A DNA stretch of 13,981 nucleotides, taken from assembly GCA_903821905.1 (NCBI GenBank), contig CAIJMQ010000033.1, forward strand, positions 1-13,981, given 5' to 3'. Made by a program: the position numbers and the translations under genes. Of the stretch, positions 1-8,542 are shown piece by piece. The notes under the pieces were generated by a model, which was given only the letters and a program-made list of their open reading frames with translations, was not told the origin of the DNA and did no database searches. Source of the DNA: an uncultured bacterium (GTDB lineage Bacteria; CAIJMQ01). Numbering within the stretch: the first letter of the stretch is position 1; each line of letters starts with the position of its first letter.

Positions 1-2726
1 GGGAATACGGATTCTTTTACTGCAACACAGTTAATTTGTTTCTCCTTTGTAAATTTCAGCTCTTCCAGTGTTTTGCCAAGCATTATCTTGGTTGCAAGAT
101 TAGCAAGAGGAACTCCTATAACTTTACTTATAAATGGTACGGTTCTGCTTGCTCTCGGATTCACTTCCAGGATATAGACAATATTGTTTTTAACCGCAAA
201 CTGGATATTTAATAATCCTTTCACCTGCAATTCTTTTGCTAATGCATATGTATTTTTCTTTATTGTTTCTAATATATCTTTAGACAGTGTATAAGTCGGG
301 ATAACCATTGCGCTGTCTCCTGAATGTATGCCTGCTTCCTCTATGTGTTCCATAATGCCGCCTATAACACATCTTTCGCCGTCCGCTATTGCGTCCACAT
401 CCACTTCTATTGCATCATCCAGAAATTTATCAATAAGTATGGGATGTCCGGGAGATACTTCCATGGCTTTCTCCATAAAACTTGCCAATCCTTCGTCATC
501 ATAGACTATCTCCATTGCTCTTCCGCCGAGCACATACGACGGTCTTACTATTACGGGATAGCTTATTTTATTTGCAACCTTTTTTGCTTCTTCAAGAGAA
601 TTAGCAGTACCGTTCTCAGGTTGTATAATTTTAAGTTTCTTGACTATCTGCTGGAATCTTTTTCTATCTTCCGCTTTATCTATTGAATCAGGGCTTGTCC
701 CGAGAATATTAATCCCTAATTTCCACAGCGGGACTGACATGTTAAGAGGCGTCTGTCCTCCGAACTGAACTATTATTCCGATAGGTTTTTCTAAATCGAT
801 AATGTTTAATATATCTTCCACGGTTAAGGGTTCGAAATACAATTTGTCCGAAGTATCATAATCCGTGGAAACGGTTTCAGGGTTACAGTTCACCATGATA
901 CTCTCGATGTTTTCTTCCTGCAGAGCATATGAAGCGTGAACGCAGCAATAATCGAATTCGATTCCCTGTCCTATTCTGTTGGGACCTCCTCCGAGGATGA
1001 GGACTTTCTTTTTCCCTGAAGGGATGCTCTCGTCTTTTGTTTCATAGGTGGAATAATAATATGGCCTTTCCGCCTTGAATTCTCCGGCGCAGGTATCCAA
1101 CAATTTATAAACCGCCTTTATATTATTGTTCTTTCTATAAGTTCTTACTTTTTGCTCGGTAGAATTAAGAAGATGTGCAATCTGTATATCAGAAAAACCG
1201 TTCATCTTTGCTCTCTTAAGCAATTCCACGGGAACTTTTATCGCACTACTTGTACTGCTTTGTGCGTATTTTTGTATTTCTTCTTCCAGGTTAACAATTT
1301 GTTTCATATTATCTAAAAACCATTTATCGATTTTTGAAAGTTCACATATTTCATCGATTGAAAGCCCCATTTTAATGCCATATCTGATATAAAACAACCG
1401 CTCATCATTCGGAATTCTTATTTTTTCTTTTATGGCTTCAGATAGCTCTTTCGATGGTAATTTTAACATTTCGTTTGTAATCTTGTCTTTCCCGTCTGAT
1501 CCCAAACCGAACCTACCTGTTTCCGTAGACCTTATACCTTTTTGAAGCGCTTCCTGGAAATTTCTTCCGATAGACATCGCTTCTCCGACAGCTTTCATAG
1601 ATGTGTTCAGCACTCTTTCGGCTTGAGGGAATTTTTCAAAAGTGAACCTGCATATTTTAAACACACAGTAATCGACCGTCGGTTCAAAGAACGAAGTTGT
1701 TTTCCCGGTAATCTGGTTCATAACCTCCGGCAGAGTTAATCCTACGGCAAGTTTTGTAGCTACTCTTGCAATAGGGAATCCCGTAGCTTTTGAAGCCAAA
1801 GCAGAACTTCTCGATAATCTTGGGTTCACTTCTATAATTACGATATGCCCATTCTCCGGATTTTGTCCAAACTGAATATTTGCTCCGCCGCCGGTTATAT
1901 CTATTTTTCTTATAATCTTTTTTGATAGGTTTACAAATTGTGAGTATTCGTCCTTAGTTAAAGTTTGTGACGGTGCCACCACGATGCTGTCTCCGGTATG
2001 CACGCCCATCGGGTCAATATTTTCCATCGAAGTAATCATAATCACGTTATCAACTCTGTCTCTCATCACTTCAAATTCTATTTCTTTCCAACCAAGGACT
2101 GACTGCTCAACAAGTACTTGTCCTACGGGGCTTATTTCCAATCCCTTCGCAAGAAAAACTTCTAATTCTTCCTGGTTATAAGCAGTAGAACTACCGCTAC
2201 CGCCCAAACAATAAGCCGGTCTTAAAATTAAAGGGAATCCTATAGAAAGCCCGATTTTCATACCTTCTTCAACACTTGTTGCAATACCGCTCTTTGGTAC
2301 ATCAATCCCTATCTCCTGCATTGCCTTTTTAAATAATTCCCTGTCTTCCGCTCTTGATATGGCTTCCACGCTTGCTCCTATGGATTCCACACCGTATTTT
2401 TTCAGTATGCCTTCTTTCATCAAGAAATATGCGAGATTCAAACCTGTTTGCCCTCCCAATGTTGGAAGAATAGCGTCAGGTTTTTCTTTCTTTATTATCT
2501 CTGTAACCATATCCACCGTAAGCGGTTCGATATAAGTTTTATCTGCCATTCCCGGGTCTGTCATAATGGTCGCTGGGTTACTGTTAATAAGAATCGTATG
2601 ATAACCTTCTTCTCGTAGTGCTTTACACGCCTGAGAGCCGGAATAATCAAATTCACAGGCCTGACCTATAACAATCGGTCCGGAACCTATCATCAGAATT
2701 TTATGTATATCAGTGCGTTTCGGCAT
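1..2726 (-). CDS. carB: Carbamoyl phosphate synthase large subunit, C-terminus beyond the left edge
   Basis: CarB makes carbamoyl phosphate from bicarbonate, ammonia and two ATP, for pyrimidine and arginine synthesis. Starting at the ATG at 2726-2724 the frame stays open for 908 codons to the window edge. It begins [20 protein letters not shown], the family's usual N-terminus. Both ATP-grasp halves are visible: the first with [13 protein letters not shown] and [18 protein letters not shown], the second starting near [16 protein letters not shown] with [12 protein letters not shown] and [12 protein letters not shown]. The family is usually about 1,070 residues, so roughly 160 residues, the allosteric MGS-like domain, lie outside. 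I saw no frameshift. The start is 5 nt after the carA stop, with an AGGAAA ribosome site inside the carA end, so the two genes are cotranscribed. The catalytic halves look normal, unlike the partner CarA. Confidence 0.97.
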   Translation of the reverse strand, partial: MPKRTDIHKILMIGSGPIVIGQACEFDYSGSQACKALREEGYHTILINSNPATIMTDPGMADKTYIEPLTVDMVTEIIKKEKPDAILPTLGGQTGLNLAYFLMKEGILKKYGVESIGASVEAISRAEDRELFKKAMQEIGIDVPKSGIATSVEEGMKIGLSIGFPLILRPAYCLGGSGSSTAYNQEELEVFLAKGLEISPVGQVLVEQSVLGWKEIEFEVMRDRVDNVIMITSMENIDPMGVHTGDSIVVAPSQTLTKDEYSQFVNLSKKIIRKIDITGGGANIQFGQNPENGHIVIIEVNPRLSRSSALASKATGFPIARVATKLAVGLTLPEVMNQITGKTTSFFEPTVDYCVFKICRFTFEKFPQAERVLNTSMKAVGEAMSIGRNFQEALQKGIRSTETGRFGLGSDGKDKITNEMLKLPSKELSEAIKEKIRIPNDERLFYIRYGIKMGLSIDEICELSKIDKWFLDNMKQIVNLEEEIQKYAQSSTSSAIKVPVELLKRAKMNGFSDIQIAHLLNSTEQKVRTYRKNNNIKAVYKLLDTCAGEFKAERPYYYSTYETKDESIPSGKKKVLILGGGPNRIGQGIEFDYCCVHASYALQEENIESIMVNCNPETVSTDYDTSDKLYFEPLTVEDILNIIDLEKPIGIIVQFGGQTPLNMSVPLWKLGINILGTSPDSIDKAEDRKRFQQIVKKLKIIQPENGTANSLEEAKKVANKISYPVIVRPSYVLGGRAMEIVYDDEGLASFMEKAMEVSPGHPILIDKFLDDAIEVDVDAIADGERCVIGGIMEHIEEAGIHSGDSAMVIPTYTLSKDILETIKKNTYALAKELQVKGLLNIQFAVKNNIVYILEVNPRASRTVPFISKVIGVPLANLATKIMLGKTLEELKFTKEKQINCVAVKESVF

Positions 2727-2731
2727 TGTTT

Positions 2732-3808
2732 TTATTTCCTTTTGTTTGCCATTTTCAAAAACCTTACAAATACATTATTCACTTCATCAAATCCGGGACT
2801 GACCGGATAATATTGCGTTGAAATGAACTTCAAGGATTTGCTTTCCATCTCTTCAATCGAATTATCATTCAAATTGCGCAGTGTTATGTTTACATCTTTT
2901 CTATTCTTTATTGAATCTTCGTCTACAATAAATGAATGGTTTTGAACGGTGATTTCGCCTTTAAGAGAATCAGACGATTTAACGGGATAGTTCACGCCCC
3001 GATGCCCCATTGCCATTTTCTTCAGTTTTCCTCCCAATGCAAGAGCGATGATTTCGTGACCTGTAGATATACCCAAGACCGGAATCTTCCCGAGCATTTC
3101 TTTTATAGTTTGTGTGATTATCGGGATTGCTTCGTCGTCTTCGGGACCGTTTGAAATGAACAGAGCATCAAATTCCGATTTTAATATTTTGTCCGCATCA
3201 GTGTCGTACGGTAATAAAGTTATATTGCACTCAAGAGTTTTCAATTGTTTGATAACACTATTGGTAATCCCCAAATCCAATATCGCAATGTCCGGTCCGG
3301 AACCGGCATCTTTGTTTTTGGTAATCTTTTCTACCGAGATTCCTTTTATAAAATTTTTCTTTGCTTTGTTGTCCTTGAGTTTCTTAAGTAAAACAGCGTC
3401 GCTTGTATCTTTGGTGGAAATTATTCCAAGCATCTCGCCGCTATCTCTAATTTTAACAGCCAGCGTCCTTGTATCAATTTCACTTATCGCAACGGTCTTT
3501 TCTTTTTTCAGGAAATCATCAAGACTACCCTCTGCCTGCCAGTTTGAATACATCTTGCTGTTTTCTTTGATAATAAGACCTTCAATCCAGCATTTTTTTG
3601 ACTCGTTGAATTTTCCGGCTACGCCATAATTGCCGATTAGAGGATAAGTGAGGACTAAAATTTTCCCTGCATTTGCAGGGTCTGTAATCATTTCTTGATA
3701 ACCTACAACTGCGGTATTAAGGATAACTTCTCCGATTTTTTCGCCCGGGGAACCGATGGAGATGCCTTCAAAAGAACTGCCGTCTTCTAATACTAATTTA
3801 GCTTTCAT
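2732..3808 (-). CDS. carA: Carbamoyl phosphate synthase small subunit with a degenerate glutaminase site
   Basis: The 358-residue length, the N-terminal CarA domain ([19 protein letters not shown], residues 26-44) and the position directly before carB identify this as CarA, which normally hydrolyses glutamine and feeds ammonia to CarB. The class I glutaminase domain starts near residue 172. The usual nucleophile motif GICLGHQ reads GISTGHE, with Ser248 (codon 3067-3065) in place of Cys. The usual QGHPEASPG reads QYYPVSPG, with Tyr334 for His and Val336 for Glu. The GPGDP loop reads GPEDD (residues 221-225). The glutaminase is therefore very probably dead, while the frame is intact and the rest conserved. 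Vertebrate ammonia-dependent CPS I likewise has GISTG at this place. The likely role is structural or allosteric support of an ammonia-using CarB. Identity is certain; loss of activity is inferred from residues. Confidence 0.96.
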   Translation of the reverse strand: MKAKLVLEDGSSFEGISIGSPGEKIGEVILNTAVVGYQEMITDPANAGKILVLTYPLIGNYGVAGKFNESKKCWIEGLIIKENSKMYSNWQAEGSLDDFLKKEKTVAISEIDTRTLAVKIRDSGEMLGIISTKDTSDAVLLKKLKDNKAKKNFIKGISVEKITKNKDAGSGPDIAILDLGITNSVIKQLKTLECNITLLPYDTDADKILKSEFDALFISNGPEDDEAIPIITQTIKEMLGKIPVLGISTGHEIIALALGGKLKKMAMGHRGVNYPVKSSDSLKGEITVQNHSFIVDEDSIKNRKDVNITLRNLNDNSIEEMESKSLKFISTQYYPVSPGFDEVNNVFVRFLKMANKRK

Positions 3809-3825
3809 CGGTTAAATTTCAGGAC

Positions 3826-3854
3826 AGTGTATCAAAAAAAATGAAGTTTAGCAA
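3826..3854 (-). promoter_or_regulatory. Possible carAB promoter
   Basis: On the minus strand TTGCTA (3854-3849) and TACACT (3831-3826) are separated by 17 nt, a reasonable -35/-10 pair in the 56-nt gap between the radical SAM gene and carA. The start point would fall near 3819, leaving a very short leader with no clear ribosome site. Matches are partial, so this is a suggestion only; carAB could also be read through from mnmG. Confidence 0.35.
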
Positions 3855-3864
3855 AAGAAAAATT

Positions 3865-4788
3865 TTATGCCTTTGCGGGGCACAATATACCCTGATGTGT
3901 ACCTTTTTCCGCCAACTTTTTCTCTATCAAATTTAACACTTTATTTTTCTCAAGAATCCACAAAGGCGCAACGAGAAACTCTTTCGGGCAGTCGGCGGTG
4001 AGCCGCTGAATAACAGTGGTTGATGGAAGATATTCCAAAAATTCGGTTGCTATATTTACATACTCGTCTAATTCCAGCGGTTTATATTTACCTTTCTTGA
4101 AGAGCTCTTCCAGCTTGGTCCCTTTTACAATATGCAAAGGATGAATTTTTACCCCGTCTATTTTTAGGTGAGCCAAAGCTTTTGCCGTCTCTAACATTTC
4201 TTCCTTTGTTTCATTCGGCAGTCCGATAATTATATGAGCGCAGATTTTTATATTTCTCTTTTTTGCCAGTTCCACCGCTTTCAAAAAGTCTTCATATGTA
4301 TGATGCCTGTTTATCAATTTCAATGTCTTGTCGTGGATACTCTGCAAGCCGTACTCAATCCACGTCTCGTAATCCTTGGAATAACTATCAATCAAATCCA
4401 ATATTTTTTCATCTACACAATCGGGACGAGTTCCGATAGATATCCCAACAATATCTTTAAACTTCCGCACAACATCATATCTTTCTTTCAAGATGTCTAA
4501 AGGCGCATAAGTGTTGCTGTATGCCTGAAAATATACTATGAATTTCTCTGCGCCGTATCTTTCTCTGCCGATTTTGATACCCGATTCAATCTGGGTTTCT
4601 ATTGAAGTCTTCGGAGTTCTGGTGTTTGGACTGAATGCCCTGTTGTCACAATAAATACAACCGTCTTTGCTAAGTTTTCCGTCTTTATTCGGGCAGGAGA
4701 AACCTGCATCTATGCTGACCTTATGAACTCTGCATCCAAAACGCTCTTTTAAATATTCGGAAAACTTATAATATTTTTCTTTTGCCAT
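3865..4788 (-). CDS. Radical SAM protein, TIGR01212/YhcC family
   Basis: This 307-residue protein shows the YhcC/TIGR01212 pattern: an N-terminal KVSIDAGFSCPNKDG followed by GCIYC. Cys32, Cys44 and Cys47 (C-x11-C-x2-C) are the expected ligands of the radical SAM [4Fe-4S] cluster, a spacing reminiscent of Elp3-like proteins rather than the common CxxxCxxC. Further family features are YFQAYSNTYAPL (67-78), GISIGTRPDCVDEKILDL, WIEYGLQS and HIIIGLPNETKEEM. The family is cytoplasmic, and I know of no firmly established substrate. The ATG lies inside the end of mnmG with a 23-nt overlap and is preceded by GAGGG, so translation is probably coupled to mnmG. A role in RNA modification would fit that neighbour, but this is inference. 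Confidence 0.9.
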   Translation of the reverse strand: MAKEKYYKFSEYLKERFGCRVHKVSIDAGFSCPNKDGKLSKDGCIYCDNRAFSPNTRTPKTSIETQIESGIKIGRERYGAEKFIVYFQAYSNTYAPLDILKERYDVVRKFKDIVGISIGTRPDCVDEKILDLIDSYSKDYETWIEYGLQSIHDKTLKLINRHHTYEDFLKAVELAKKRNIKICAHIIIGLPNETKEEMLETAKALAHLKIDGVKIHPLHIVKGTKLEELFKKGKYKPLELDEYVNIATEFLEYLPSTTVIQRLTADCPKEFLVAPLWILEKNKVLNLIEKKLAEKGTHQGILCPAKA

Positions 4789-6595
4789 GTTCCCTCAAAT
4801 ACACAATCAAAATACTAATTGCCACCGGTGTTACTCCTGATATCCTGCTCGCTTGTCCCAGATTCATCGGCTTAAACTTCGAAAGTTTCTCCTTAATCTC
4901 ATAAGATATCCCCGGAATCTTGCCGTAATCCAAATCAGTCGGTATCTTAATCTTTTCCAGATTCTTGAATTTATTCACCTCTGAAAGTTCTCTCTTGATA
5001 TAACCTTCATACTTTACTTCAATCTCCATTTCGCGGATAACTTCGCTCGGATAATCCGAAGGAATTTTATCTTCTATATCTTTTATTTCCACTTGTGGAC
5101 GTTTCAGGAATTGATAAAGAGTAACCCTCTCCTTACCCGCGGAAATCTTATTCTCCTTCAGTTCTTTGATCCCTTCCTCAATCTGCTTCTGTTTTTCTTG
5201 TGTCTCGTCAAATACTTTCTTACTAATCAATCCAACCTCAAACCCTATTTTTCTTAGGCGTAAATCTGCATTGTCTTCCCTTATGATAAGCCGGTATTCC
5301 ACGCGCGAAGTAAACATCCTGTATGGTTCGTTTGTCCCTTTGGTTATTAAATCGTCAATCAAAACACCGATATAACTTGTCGAGCGGTCCAGAATCAAAG
5401 GCGGTTTTCCTTTAACCTTAAGCGCCGCATTAATCCCTGCAATCAATCCCTGCGCTGCCGCTTCTTCATATCCGGTCGTCCCGTTAATCTGTCCCGCCAA
5501 GTATAAGTTTTTCACTAACTTTGTCTCCAGTGTGGGATAAAGTTGTGTCGGCTCAACAACATCGTGTTCTATCCCATAGCCGAAACGGTTGATTTTTACA
5601 TTCTCAAGTCCCTCGACAGAATGTATAAAATCCTCCTGCACATCGGTAGGTAAACTTGTAGAAAGACCGTTCGGATAAATCTCATCCGTATCCAATCCTT
5701 CCGGTTCCAGAAATATCTGATGTCTTGTATGATGCGGAAACTTTACAACCTTATCTTCCAAAGACGGACAATACCTCACACCTGTCCCGAGAATCTTTCC
5801 GCTGTAAAGAGGCGAGCGGTCCAAATTCTTCCTGATGATATCGTGCGTCTTTTCGGTAGTATGTGTTATGTAGCAGGGAACCTGTTTTAACTTGATTGTC
5901 TTTGTAGAAAAAGAAAACGGCACGGGCGGTTCATCCCCATTCTGGATAGTAAGATTGGAATAATCGATTGTCTTTCCGTCCAACCGCGCGCAAGTTCCCG
6001 TCTTGAACCGCAAAAGTTTAAATCCTAACTTTTTTAAAGAATCGGAAAGTTCTTTACTGGCTTGTTTCTCTTCAATCCTTCCCCCTGCGAAACTTTTCAT
6101 CCCGATATGTATCAACCCATTCAAGAACGTTCCCGGTGTAATCACTACCGCTTCAGCCGATATCTTGTCGCCTTTATCGGTTTCAACACCATTAATAATT
6201 CCATCTTTAACTATTAGCCTATTAACTTCCCCTTCATAAATTTTCAGATTCTTTTCCTTACTTATTGCGTTCTGCATATACAGAGAATATTTCGCCATAT
6301 CAACTTGCGCCCGAGATGACCAAACCGCAGGACCTTTGGAAGTATTGAGTGTCTTGAACTGTATTCCCGTCGCATCAGTAGCGTGAGCCATCTCTCCGCC
6401 AAGAGCATCAATTTCCTTGACTAATTGCCCTTTTCCGACTCCGCCGATTGCAGGATTGCACGACATAAACCCCAGCATATTCTTGTGCAGAGTGATGAGG
6501 AGCGTCTTGCATCCCATCCGTGCAGAAGCCAGCGCCGCTTCACATCCGGCGTGACCACCGCCTACAATTACAACATCATAAATGCCTTTAACCAT
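4766..6595 (-). CDS. mnmG: tRNA uridine-5-carboxymethylaminomethyl(34) synthesis enzyme MnmG (GidA)
   Basis: MnmG uses FAD and, with the GTPase MnmE, installs the carboxymethylaminomethyl-type group on the wobble uridine of certain tRNAs. The 609 residues begin with a Rossmann FAD motif VGGGHAGCEAALASARMG (11-28). The family signatures MSCNPAIGGVGKG (Cys46), RYCPSLEDKVVKFP (Cys276), QIFLEPEGLDT and AGQINGTTGYEEAAAQG (367-383) are present. Cys46 and Cys276 correspond to the two conserved cysteines of the E. coli enzyme. I chose the ATG at 6595; a TTG one codon upstream (6598) would add a single Met. The ribosome site is weak. An oddity is GTCARLDG (200-207), where most homologues read GTPPR or GTPAR. 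Its 3' end overlaps the radical SAM gene. MnmE is not in the window. Confidence 0.97.
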   Translation of the reverse strand: MVKGIYDVVIVGGGHAGCEAALASARMGCKTLLITLHKNMLGFMSCNPAIGGVGKGQLVKEIDALGGEMAHATDATGIQFKTLNTSKGPAVWSSRAQVDMAKYSLYMQNAISKEKNLKIYEGEVNRLIVKDGIINGVETDKGDKISAEAVVITPGTFLNGLIHIGMKSFAGGRIEEKQASKELSDSLKKLGFKLLRFKTGTCARLDGKTIDYSNLTIQNGDEPPVPFSFSTKTIKLKQVPCYITHTTEKTHDIIRKNLDRSPLYSGKILGTGVRYCPSLEDKVVKFPHHTRHQIFLEPEGLDTDEIYPNGLSTSLPTDVQEDFIHSVEGLENVKINRFGYGIEHDVVEPTQLYPTLETKLVKNLYLAGQINGTTGYEEAAAQGLIAGINAALKVKGKPPLILDRSTSYIGVLIDDLITKGTNEPYRMFTSRVEYRLIIREDNADLRLRKIGFEVGLISKKVFDETQEKQKQIEEGIKELKENKISAGKERVTLYQFLKRPQVEIKDIEDKIPSDYPSEVIREMEIEVKYEGYIKRELSEVNKFKNLEKIKIPTDLDYGKIPGISYEIKEKLSKFKPMNLGQASRISGVTPVAISILIVYLREHGKRKIL

Positions 6596-6665
6596 CAATA
6601 GTATTTTAACATTTTAGAGTTGTAAGTAATAAGTGATAGGTTTTAAACTTAAGAAATGGTTTTAG

Positions 6666-6690
6666 AAAAAAAGATAGTGATAAAAACTAT
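6666..6690 (-). terminator. Weak candidate terminator after the restriction-type cassette
   Basis: Starting at the stop codon of the 266-residue gene, the minus strand reads ATAGT, a 7-nt loop, ACTAT, then C and seven T. The stem is only 5 bp and AT-rich, so termination would be weak and transcription may continue into mnmG, 88 nt further on. Confidence 0.3.
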
Positions 6691-7487
6691 TTAGAATCGT
6701 TTGAAATAATATAAGGTGACAACCATTCAAGTAATTCCTGCTGTTTTGGAGGACAAATTCCTCTTGTCCTTAACAATAATTGCATAGTATCGTAAGCCAA
6801 TGACCAGTCAATATTTAATGGAGTTGAGTAGTTTTTGCGAACATCTTCTACAAACAACCGGGTTTTATAAGGGACACTCATACAAGTTAGCAAAGTATTA
6901 ATCCTTCCTGTCTTCCACTCATGCTTTCCTTTAAATGTCGGTTTCCCATTTTCGACATGATATTTAACATCTTCATTCCAGCCTATAAGATCCATAAAAT
7001 GCAGAAGCCCTAATAACCCATATTCAATAATATCTGGAATTAAACTGTCCAATAAACTTATGCACTCTAAAATTTTTTTGTCTGGTTGATATCTGTATAT
7101 CCCTTTGGAAACTTCAACGTGATCTAACATATAAGCATTTCTGTAAATCAGCGTTAATACGGATTTGAAAATTTCTTGATTTGAAACCGATATTTTGGAA
7201 AGTTGTTTCCAAACATCATCGAATCCATATCGCTTATTATCTGAACCTACTTGTGGCCGCATGTCATGCGGATTAGGATTTCCTTTTCTGACTGTTTCTT
7301 TGCCGGGTTTATAGAAACAAACTTCCTTTTTATTAGGAAGAATAGTAATTAGTTTTTTCTTGGGTTGTTCGATTGACTTACCACTTGGAAAACCTAACCC
7401 CTCAATTATTCTTTGACTTCTTTTCTCAGTTAATCCAATAGGATTTCCCCTTTGGAGTTCAGTTTGTAGTATTGAATAAAATGTCAT
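6687..7487 (-). CDS. Unrecognised 266-residue protein, possible restriction endonuclease partner
   Basis: I do not recognise a family for this protein. Its place is suggestive: it starts 6 nt after the stop of a DNA methyltransferase, on the same strand, and has the size of many type II restriction enzymes. It is lysine-rich and AT-rich in codon use, has no signal peptide or membrane segment, and is probably soluble. A possible PD-(D/E)xK-like arrangement is Asp173 followed 17 positions later by Glu190-Trp-Lys192 in the stretch KGKHEWKTGR, but this is a weak pattern that could be chance. The N-terminal part (GLTEKRSQRIIEGLGFPSGK) is basic and could contact DNA. Other options are an accessory DNA-binding or specificity protein. 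No frameshift is seen. The start ATG at 7487 gives the maximal frame; an upstream ribosome site is not obvious. Confidence 0.6.
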   Translation of the reverse strand: MTFYSILQTELQRGNPIGLTEKRSQRIIEGLGFPSGKSIEQPKKKLITILPNKKEVCFYKPGKETVRKGNPNPHDMRPQVGSDNKRYGFDDVWKQLSKISVSNQEIFKSVLTLIYRNAYMLDHVEVSKGIYRYQPDKKILECISLLDSLIPDIIEYGLLGLLHFMDLIGWNEDVKYHVENGKPTFKGKHEWKTGRINTLLTCMSVPYKTRLFVEDVRKNYSTPLNIDWSLAYDTMQLLLRTRGICPPKQQELLEWLSPYIISNDSK

Positions 7488-7493
7488 TTGAAT

Positions 7494-8384
7494 TTATGCT
7501 ATTGTTAAATATTTTTTATGGGGCTTATTATTATTTCGCAATGAATATGTTCCTTGTTTCTCCAAGAGGGTTAACTGAGGATGTAATGTTTCAATAGGTG
7601 TTTTTCTAATTGGGAGTCTATATTTTTCTTCGATTTTACCGTTCTTTAATCTAGATAAAATTAATTTATGATACTTTGGATCTATTTCCGCAGAAATATA
7701 TTGTCTTTTAAGCCATTTGCATACCTCTAATTCTGAACCACTTCCTCCAAAAAGAACTAGGACTATATCATCTGGTATAGTACAAGATTTTATTAACATC
7801 TCCGTCAATTTTTGAGGTATCTGGCAAGCATGATAAGTTTTTTCTTTGCTTACATTCTTGACTAGGTCAAAATAAAACCAGTCGTAAGGCATTCTGCCTT
7901 TAGACCCATTTTTAAGATTTTGCAAAATTCTTTTATCTGTAGGGTTTTTGTAAGAAACTGCAACATTATCTTTATAAAATTTATTATTTTTTGTTTTTAT
8001 ACAGTGCAAAATACTTCTATGAGCAGTTGTAAAACGTTTTGGAGTATGCCCTACATTAGTATTGTATGTCCATACATAATCAAATACATCATAACAAACT
8101 TGGTCTAAATATTTAACCCGTAAATATGCATTTTGCTTGGGATAGTTTATAAAAAACATATTTCCGCTGTCTTTGAGAACTCTTAGTGATTCTTTTGCCA
8201 ATTCAATATACCACTCAATATATTCATTGAAGTTTTTGGTATAAGATTTATCTCCGTATTTAACCCCTACATTATAATCAGGATCACCATAAACCATATC
8301 AATACTTTTATCAGGCAAGTCTTTTAAGAGAGCCAATATATCCGTCAGAAAAACTTGGTTTAAATATTGTTTAAGGTATGACAT
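7494..8384 (-). CDS. Beta-class site-specific DNA methyltransferase (N6-adenine or N4-cytosine)
   Basis: The 296-residue protein has the two hallmark amino-methyltransferase motifs in beta-class order. Motif IV comes first, GDPDYNVG (33-40), a variant of DPPY. Motif I follows, LVLFGGSGSE (209-218), the S-adenosylmethionine loop, with Glu-Ile-Asp of motif II at 233-235. MPYDWFYFDLVKN (165-177) and HACQIPQKLTEMLIKS (185-200) are typical of this class just before motif I. It methylates the exocyclic amine of adenine or cytosine in a specific site, which cannot be deduced here. It leads a two-gene cassette with the 266-residue protein. A well-spaced promoter lies directly upstream. The base composition is clearly more AT-rich than neighbouring mnmG (14 G+C in the 60 bases 7981-8040 against 26 in 5461-5520), suggesting horizontal acquisition. 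Confidence 0.92.
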   Translation of the reverse strand: MSYLKQYLNQVFLTDILALLKDLPDKSIDMVYGDPDYNVGVKYGDKSYTKNFNEYIEWYIELAKESLRVLKDSGNMFFINYPKQNAYLRVKYLDQVCYDVFDYVWTYNTNVGHTPKRFTTAHRSILHCIKTKNNKFYKDNVAVSYKNPTDKRILQNLKNGSKGRMPYDWFYFDLVKNVSKEKTYHACQIPQKLTEMLIKSCTIPDDIVLVLFGGSGSELEVCKWLKRQYISAEIDPKYHKLILSRLKNGKIEEKYRLPIRKTPIETLHPQLTLLEKQGTYSLRNNNKPHKKYLTIA

Positions 8385-8417
8385 TAGGAATTTAGTTAGT
8401 CTTTTTTATTACGTTTT

Positions 8418-8446
8418 ATTGTATATACCATTAGACAATACGTCAA
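8418..8446 (-). promoter_or_regulatory. Predicted promoter of the methyltransferase cassette
   Basis: On the minus strand TTGACG (8446-8441) and TACAAT (8423-8418) are separated by exactly 17 nt, a near-consensus sigma-70 pair. Transcription would begin near 8411, about 27 nt before the methyltransferase ATG. The heptamer GTCAAGT overlapping the -35 recurs at 8466-8472 and could be an operator half, which is speculative. Confidence 0.65.
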
Positions 8447-8462
8447 GTATCTGTAATAAAAC

Positions 8463-8480
8463 GGGGTCAAGTCTTGCATT
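8463..8480 (+). repeat. Possible dispersed-repeat or transposon-end remnant
   Basis: The 18 bases GGGGTCAAGTCTTGCATT sit between the two divergent transcription units. From memory, very similar sequences (complement ending AAGACTTGACCCC or AAGACCTGACCCC) commonly border REP-associated tyrosine (Y1/IS200-like) transposase genes in environmental bacteria. No transposase is present here and no second copy was found in the window, so this could be a solo remnant or chance. Confidence 0.3.
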
Positions 8481-8486
8481 AACATA

Positions 8487-8516
8487 TTAAAAGAATCAGA
8501 TGAGTTATTGTATAAT
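8487..8516 (+). promoter_or_regulatory. Predicted promoter of the VOC gene
   Basis: A perfect TATAAT (8511-8516) lies 26 nt before the GTG start, with a weak -35, TTAAAA (8487-8492), at 18-nt spacing. The start point would be near 8523, leaving a 20-nt leader that carries the ribosome site GGAGAGG (8529-8535). Confidence 0.5.
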
Positions 8517-8542
8517 GCTAATAAAAATGGAGAGGATATCGA

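Noticed and set aside
3114-3629. 171-codon open frame on the plus strand, opposite carA
   Set aside because: Lies fully inside the conserved carA gene; its translation is a hydrophobic Ser/Leu/Ile-rich shadow with no recognisable domain, and there is no ribosome site supporting it.
2732-3808. carA as a pseudogene
   Set aside because: Despite the lost triad the frame is full length, the N-terminal domain is conserved, the gene is tightly coupled to an intact carB and there are no stops or frameshifts; a retained non-glutaminase role fits better than decay.
6596-6598. TTG as the mnmG start
   Set aside because: It is one codon before an in-frame ATG (6595) that gives the usual family N-terminus; neither has a strong ribosome site, so the ATG is preferred.
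6596-6686. mnmG promoter and the ACTTAT-like repeats in its upstream region
   Set aside because: Only AT-rich partial matches are visible (for example TTACAA and TACTAT at 16 nt ending just before the start codon), and the ACTTA-type repetition is too short and degenerate to call.
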